Below, one piece after another: positions 60,372-64,000 of a stretch of 64,000 bases of DNA. Origin of the DNA: Scandinavium vulneris_A (lineage in GTDB: Bacteria > Pseudomonadota > Gammaproteobacteria > Enterobacterales > Enterobacteriaceae). Both the position numbers and the translations under genes were made by a program. The notes under the pieces are model-generated. The model saw only the letters and a program-made list of their open reading frames with translations, was not told where the DNA came from and did not search any database. The DNA lies in NCBI GenBank assembly GCA_046518185.1, contig JBKGRZ010000006.1, positions 1 to 64,000 on the forward strand, given 5' to 3'. The number at the start of each line of letters is the position of its first letter. Position 1 is the stretch's first letter.

Positions 60372-61082
60372 TTAAAAACGGGCGCTCACGCCCATGATAT
60401 AGAGGTAGTTCGGGCCTTCACTCAAATTGTCGGCCTGCGATAATGACGCATAGGCGGCGATGCTCGGATTGAGCAGCATATCCGCTCCCACGGTGACATC
60501 CATCCAGTTACCGTCCTGCGTGGTGGTCGGGGTGCGATTTAAACCCGACTGCGTTTTCCACTGATTGTCGCCGAACTGTTGGTTGTAGCTGATTTGCGCC
60601 CACGGATGCACGCCCCACAGCGGCTGTGAATCAAAGCGCCAGCCCAGGGTACTGATGCTGGCGTGCCACATCGGATCGTTGAGCGCGGTGGGGCTGCTCC
60701 CGCTGTCGCCAAACTCATTCCAGGTTGAGGTGGCGGACCCGTCATAGTGCCAGCTCGCCACCGGCCCGGTGGTGAACAACGCGCTCAGGGGAATATTCCA
60801 CACCATGCTCAGGGTGCGCGTCGCATCCATCGGTGTATCATCAGGGAGATTCATGGCTACGCCGGGCTGAATTTGCGCCGCACTAATGCGCTCCGCCAGA
60901 ATATCGTCATAACGCGGTTGGTGATCGCTATCCCAGGTATAGCGTTCAGGCGTATTACTTTGTGGGTCAGTAACGATATATTCCTGTTGCCAGGCAAATG
61001 AAGATGTCACCAACGACATCCACACAAAAACAGATACCGGGTAGAGACCACCCCGGAAGCCATTGCATCTCTTAACACTCAT
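60372..61082 (-). CDS. yhjY: outer-membrane beta-barrel-domain protein YhjY
   Basis: The 236-aa protein resembles E. coli YhjY (232 aa), called an autotransporter-domain or putative lipase protein. A signal peptide runs to about 30 (SLVTSSFAW). The mature N-terminus has YIVTDPQSNTPERYTWDSDH, and the rest reads as amphipathic strands (VASWHYDGSATSTWNEFGDS, WHASISTLGWRFDSQ, WMDVTVGADMLLNPSIAAYA), ending in aromatic GVSARF as outer-membrane proteins do. No GDSL or lipase triad is visible, so the lipase label is not supported by this sequence. It is divergent from tag. The start has CGGAG eight bases before the ATG. Confidence 0.88.
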   Translation of the reverse strand: MSVKRCNGFRGGLYPVSVFVWMSLVTSSFAWQQEYIVTDPQSNTPERYTWDSDHQPRYDDILAERISAAQIQPGVAMNLPDDTPMDATRTLSMVWNIPLSALFTTGPVASWHYDGSATSTWNEFGDSGSSPTALNDPMWHASISTLGWRFDSQPLWGVHPWAQISYNQQFGDNQWKTQSGLNRTPTTTQDGNWMDVTVGADMLLNPSIAAYASLSQADNLSEGPNYLYIMGVSARF

Positions 61083-61224
61083 TTTGCGACTCCGAAAGAG
61101 CCGAATCCGGCATTGTTGTTATGATTTTTTTCGCGACTGCGTATTACTAAATATTGTCATTTTATTTCTGTCGTCAAGGCAGGTTGAACAATTCTTCATC
61201 GATATCAAACAGTGGGAGAATCAG

Positions 61225-61806
61225 ATGGAACGTTGCGGTTGGGTCAGTCAGGACCCGCTTTATATCGACTATCACGATAACGAATGGGGCGTCGCCCAGC
61301 GGGATAACCAAAAACTGTTTGAAATGATCTGTCTGGAAGGTCAGCAGGCGGGGCTTTCGTGGATAACGGTGCTGAAAAAACGTGAAAACTATCGCGAAGC
61401 CTTTCACCACTTCGACCCGAAAAAAGTGGCGGAAATGAATGAAGAAGACGTTGAAAAACTGGTGCTCAACGCGGGGATCATTCGTCACCGGGGAAAAATT
61501 CAGGCCATCATCGGTAATGCCCGTGCCTTTTTGGCGATGGAAGCCAACGGCGAACCCTTCGCTGATTTCGTCTGGTCGTTTGTCGATAACCAGCCGCAGG
61601 TGAGGCACGCCACCACCCTGGCAGAAATCCCCGCCCACACCCCCGCGTCAGATGCGCTGGCAAAAGCGCTAAAAAAGCGCGGGTTTAAGTTCGTCGGCAC
61701 CACCATTTGTTACGCCTTCATGCAGGCCTCTGGGCTAGTGAATGACCACACCACCGGCTGCTTCTGCTATCCAGGAGGGGATAATGATCCGCAAATGGCA
61801 AAGTAG
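61225..61806 (+). CDS. tag: 3-methyladenine DNA glycosylase I
   Basis: Tag removes 3-methyladenine from alkylated DNA in the first step of base excision repair. The 193-aa protein matches E. coli Tag (187) throughout. It has the zinc-binding Cys4/His17 and C-terminal Cys/His ligands (MERCGWV, DPLYIDYHDNEWGV, NDHTTGCFCYP) and the helix-hairpin-helix region VLNAGIIRHRGKIQAII. The ATG at 61225 has GGGAGA six bases upstream. The C-terminal tail (GGDNDPQMAK) is a few residues longer than in E. coli and runs into yiaC, which overlaps by 23 nt. Confidence 0.97.
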   Translation: MERCGWVSQDPLYIDYHDNEWGVAQRDNQKLFEMICLEGQQAGLSWITVLKKRENYREAFHHFDPKKVAEMNEEDVEKLVLNAGIIRHRGKIQAIIGNARAFLAMEANGEPFADFVWSFVDNQPQVRHATTLAEIPAHTPASDALAKALKKRGFKFVGTTICYAFMQASGLVNDHTTGCFCYPGGDNDPQMAK

Positions 61807-62224
61807 CGATCGCCAGCCGCTGTTAACGCTCTGGCTGGAAAGCACCATTTACGCGCATCCGTTTATTGAAGAAAGTTACTGGTACGACAGCGAGCCGCTG
61901 GTGCGCGACGTGTATCTTCCCACCGCCCATACGTGGGTGTGGGAAGAAGACGGCGAGCTGCAGGGATTTATCAGCGTGATGGACCAGCGCTTTATCGGAG
62001 CGCTGTTTGTCACCCCGGCCTGCATCGGGCGCGGTATTGGCCGGGCGCTGATCGCCTACGTCTGCGATCGCTACCCGGATTTAAGCCTTGAGGTGTATCA
62101 GAAAAACAGCCGGGCGGTGAATTTCTACCATGCGCAGGGTTTTCGGATTGAAGACAGCGCATGGCAGGATGAAACCCGGCAGCCGACGTGGATTATGCGC
62201 TGGCAGGCGGATCGAATGCTGTAA
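61784..62224 (+). CDS. yiaC: protein lysine acetyltransferase YiaC
   Basis: This is a GNAT protein of 146 aa, the E. coli length. Acetyl-CoA binding is by FVTPACIGRGIGRALIAYV (the Q/R-x-x-G-x-G/A motif as GRGIGRA). The end is LEVYQKNSRAVNFYHAQGF, then WQDETRQPTWIM. YiaC of E. coli acetylates protein lysines and can reduce motility when overproduced. The ATG at 61784 has CAGGAGGGG seven bases upstream and lies inside the end of tag, so the two are probably co-translated. It overlaps the bisC end by 32 bp tail to tail. Confidence 0.95.
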   Translation: MIRKWQSSDRQPLLTLWLESTIYAHPFIEESYWYDSEPLVRDVYLPTAHTWVWEEDGELQGFISVMDQRFIGALFVTPACIGRGIGRALIAYVCDRYPDLSLEVYQKNSRAVNFYHAQGFRIEDSAWQDETRQPTWIMRWQADRML

Positions 62225-64000
62225 GCGGCAGCGCCGGTCCGCGGTATTTCTCCAGCCACACCAGGGCCGTATTTCCCGCACAGCCATTCCCCAGCTTCGA
62301 GCTGGGGATATCTTTGGTCAGCACGTTCACCGCCCCGTTTTTGCAAATGCCCCCCGCTTCAGGATCAAGGTCTGGCCATGCGCCTTCATGCAGACAAATC
62401 ACGCCCGGACGAATGCCGTCGGTGACCACCGCCCCGGCCAACACCTGCCCGCGCCCGTTCCACACCCGCACCAGGTCGCCATCGGCAATCCCGCGCGCGC
62501 TAGCATCATCAGGATGAAGCGTCAGCGGCTCACGCCCGGCTACCGCATAACGCTCGCGTAGCGAGGTGTAATTAAGCTGGCTGTGCAACCGGTGCGCCGG
62601 ATGCGCCGACAGCAGTTGAAGCTGTTCTGGCTGCGCGTTGCCGTGCCATTCATCTGGTTCAAGCCAGGTTGGATGGCCTGGACAATCGGCATAGCCAAAC
62701 CCGGCGATACGCTGCGAGTAAATCTCAATCTTGCCGCTGTCGGTTTTCAGCGGATTGGCCTGCGGATCGTCCCGGAAGGCGGCGAAGCGCACGAACTGCG
62801 CGTTCTGCTCGCTCTGCGGCATCTCTATCAGCTGATTGGCCTCCCAGAACGACGGGAACGGCGGGAGCGTCACCTGCTGACTGGCCCCGCGCTGCGCGGC
62901 AATCTGATAGAAGGTCTCCAGCCATTGCAGGTCGGTTTTGCCTTCGGTAAAGCGTTCGCGCCCGCCCGCTTCCCAGCGTTCACTGAGCTCGGCGAAGACC
63001 TCAAAATCATCCCGCGCCTCATCACGCGGCGACACCACGCGTTTCATCGGCACCAGATGCTGATTGCTGTAGTCGCCGGTCATGGTCAAATCGTTGCGTT
63101 CAAACGAGGTGGTCGCGGGCAGGACGATGTCCGCATGACGCGCCGCGGCGGTCCAGAAACACTCGGAGATGACGATCAGTTCCGGCTTCTGCCAGGCGCG
63201 GATCAGCCGGTTGGTGTCCTGATGATGGGTAAAGTTGGCCCCGCCCGCCCACCATACAAAACGAATATCCGGGAAATGGCGGTCCATGCCGTTGTGCTGA
63301 TACGGCGCGCCGGGGTTTTCCAGGGCTTCAACAATGCGCGCCACCGGGATTTTATCCACCGCATCGGTGCCATTCGCCACGCTGCCCTGCATCGACGCCA
63401 GAACCGCCGCACGCCGGGTCGGGTTGCCGCCGTTAGCAAAGTGATAAGAAAGGCCGAAGCCACCGCCCGGGGTGCCGATTTGCCCCAGCATCGCCGCCAG
63501 CGTGACCAGCATCCAGTGTTTCTGCTCGCCAAACTGCTGGCGCTGCATTCCCCACCCGGACATCAACATGGTGGTATTTTCGTGAAATAACTGCGCCAGT
63601 TCGCGAATTTTCGTCGCATCAATGCCGCATATCTCTGCCGCCCATTCGGCGTTTTTTGCCACGCCGTCGCGTTCCCCGGTCAGGTATTCCGCAAAATGGT
63701 CATAGCCGGTGGTGCAGCGTTCCAGGAACGTTGCGTCATGCCAGTTGTTTTCCACCAGGGTGTGGGCGATACCGAGCATCAGCGCCACGTCGGTGCCCAT
63801 GTGCGGGGCAACCCACTCCATTTTGTCGCCAAAGAAGTCGACGGTTTCTGAACGCATCGGGTCGATGCAAATCAGGCGTTTACCGCTGTTGCGCAGTTTG
63901 TCGAAGAAGGTAATGCCCTGCTCATCGGACGCATTCCAGGCAATTTTCAGGGTGTTAAGCGGGTTGGCGCTCCACAGCACCACCACGTCGGTATGTTCCA
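62193..64000 (-). CDS. bisC: biotin sulfoxide reductase BisC, 5' end outside window
   Basis: This member of the DMSO reductase family of molybdopterin-guanine-dinucleotide enzymes reduces biotin sulfoxide and methionine sulfoxide in the cytoplasm. About 600 C-terminal residues are in the window (E. coli 777 aa), and the frame is open at 64000, so roughly 175 residues of the N-terminus, with the Mo ligand region, are missing here. Family blocks seen include WSANPLNTLKIAWNASDEQG, CIDPMRSETVDFFGD, HMGTDVALMLGIAHTL, GWGMQRQQFGEQKHW and PGGGFGLSYHFANGGN, then ATTSFERNDLTMTGDYSNQH and the C-terminal HPAHRLHSQLNY and GNGCAGNTALVWLE. No break is seen. Confidence 0.96.
   Translation of the reverse strand, partial: EHTDVVVLWSANPLNTLKIAWNASDEQGITFFDKLRNSGKRLICIDPMRSETVDFFGDKMEWVAPHMGTDVALMLGIAHTLVENNWHDATFLERCTTGYDHFAEYLTGERDGVAKNAEWAAEICGIDATKIRELAQLFHENTTMLMSGWGMQRQQFGEQKHWMLVTLAAMLGQIGTPGGGFGLSYHFANGGNPTRRAAVLASMQGSVANGTDAVDKIPVARIVEALENPGAPYQHNGMDRHFPDIRFVWWAGGANFTHHQDTNRLIRAWQKPELIVISECFWTAAARHADIVLPATTSFERNDLTMTGDYSNQHLVPMKRVVSPRDEARDDFEVFAELSERWEAGGRERFTEGKTDLQWLETFYQIAAQRGASQQVTLPPFPSFWEANQLIEMPQSEQNAQFVRFAAFRDDPQANPLKTDSGKIEIYSQRIAGFGYADCPGHPTWLEPDEWHGNAQPEQLQLLSAHPAHRLHSQLNYTSLRERYAVAGREPLTLHPDDASARGIADGDLVRVWNGRGQVLAGAVVTDGIRPGVICLHEGAWPDLDPEAGGICKNGAVNVLTKDIPSSKLGNGCAGNTALVWLEKYRGPALPLTAFDPPASA

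Overview
The window comes from a chromosome of the Enterobacteriaceae, most like Enterobacter, Leclercia, Lelliottia or Citrobacter. Gene order from treF to bisC follows the E. coli K-12 region near 79 min: treF, yhjC, yhjD, yhjE, yhjG, pdeH, kdgK, yhjJ, dctA, pdeK, bcsCZBAQR, bcsEFG, dppFDCBA, tRNA-Pro, eptB, yhjX, yhjY, tag, yiaC, bisC. Many protein lengths equal their E. coli counterparts (BcsA 872, BcsG 559, DppD 327, DppB 339, DppA 535 aa). No genus can be fixed from the sequence alone.

Layout. (1) 1-2.8 kb, accessory: the frameshifted end of an IS3-family element, a cut-off short ORF, a small two-helix membrane protein, an orphan type VI secretion Hcp, an Arg/Asp-rich exported peptide and a lipoprotein of the beta-lactamase/esterase fold. 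(2) 2.9-15.6 kb: trehalase TreF, a 528-aa one-helix protein, a GNAT acetyltransferase, an SDR oxidoreductase divergent from LysR regulator YhjC, YhjD, the MFS carrier YhjE, the AsmA-like YhjG, phosphodiesterase PdeH with a near-perfect FliA promoter, and KdgK. (3) 15.6-16.0 kb: a 330-bp non-coding element bounded by a perfect 13-bp inverted repeat. (4) 16-21.2 kb: inactive-looking M16 peptidase YhjJ, DctA, PdeK. (5) 21.3-35.3 kb: a complete, apparently intact cellulose / phosphoethanolamine-cellulose machine, bcsRQABZC divergent from bcsEFG. (6) 35.4-41.1 kb: the dppABCDF dipeptide transporter with a GcvB-like target in the dppA leader. (7) 41.7-56.8 kb: a variable island between dppA and tRNA-Pro. 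(8) 56.8-64 kb: tRNA-Pro, eptB, yhjX, yhjY, tag, yiaC and the 3' part of bisC.

The island is the most interesting part. It holds a contact-dependent growth inhibition locus, cdiB-cdiA-cdiI. The 3418-aa CdiA ends in a 315-aa CT module after a VENN motif. Its toxin looks like the ParB/sulfiredoxin fold, and its partner immunity protein looks SUKH/SMI1-like. Just past cdiI, head-on and 4 bp away, is an AT-rich kptA (NAD-dependent RNA 2'-phosphotransferase). Then come a frameshifted orphan CdiA-CT remnant that has lost its toxin, a SymE-type toxin gene and a SnoaL-like gene.

How the genes work together: PdeH (flagellar control) and PdeK (probable) degrade c-di-GMP, which activates BcsA and is bound by BcsE, so the window links motility, c-di-GMP and cellulose. 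DctA, Dpp, YhjE, YhjX, KdgK and TreF handle uptake and catabolism of carbon and peptides. EptB and BcsG both transfer phosphoethanolamine, to LPS Kdo and to cellulose respectively.
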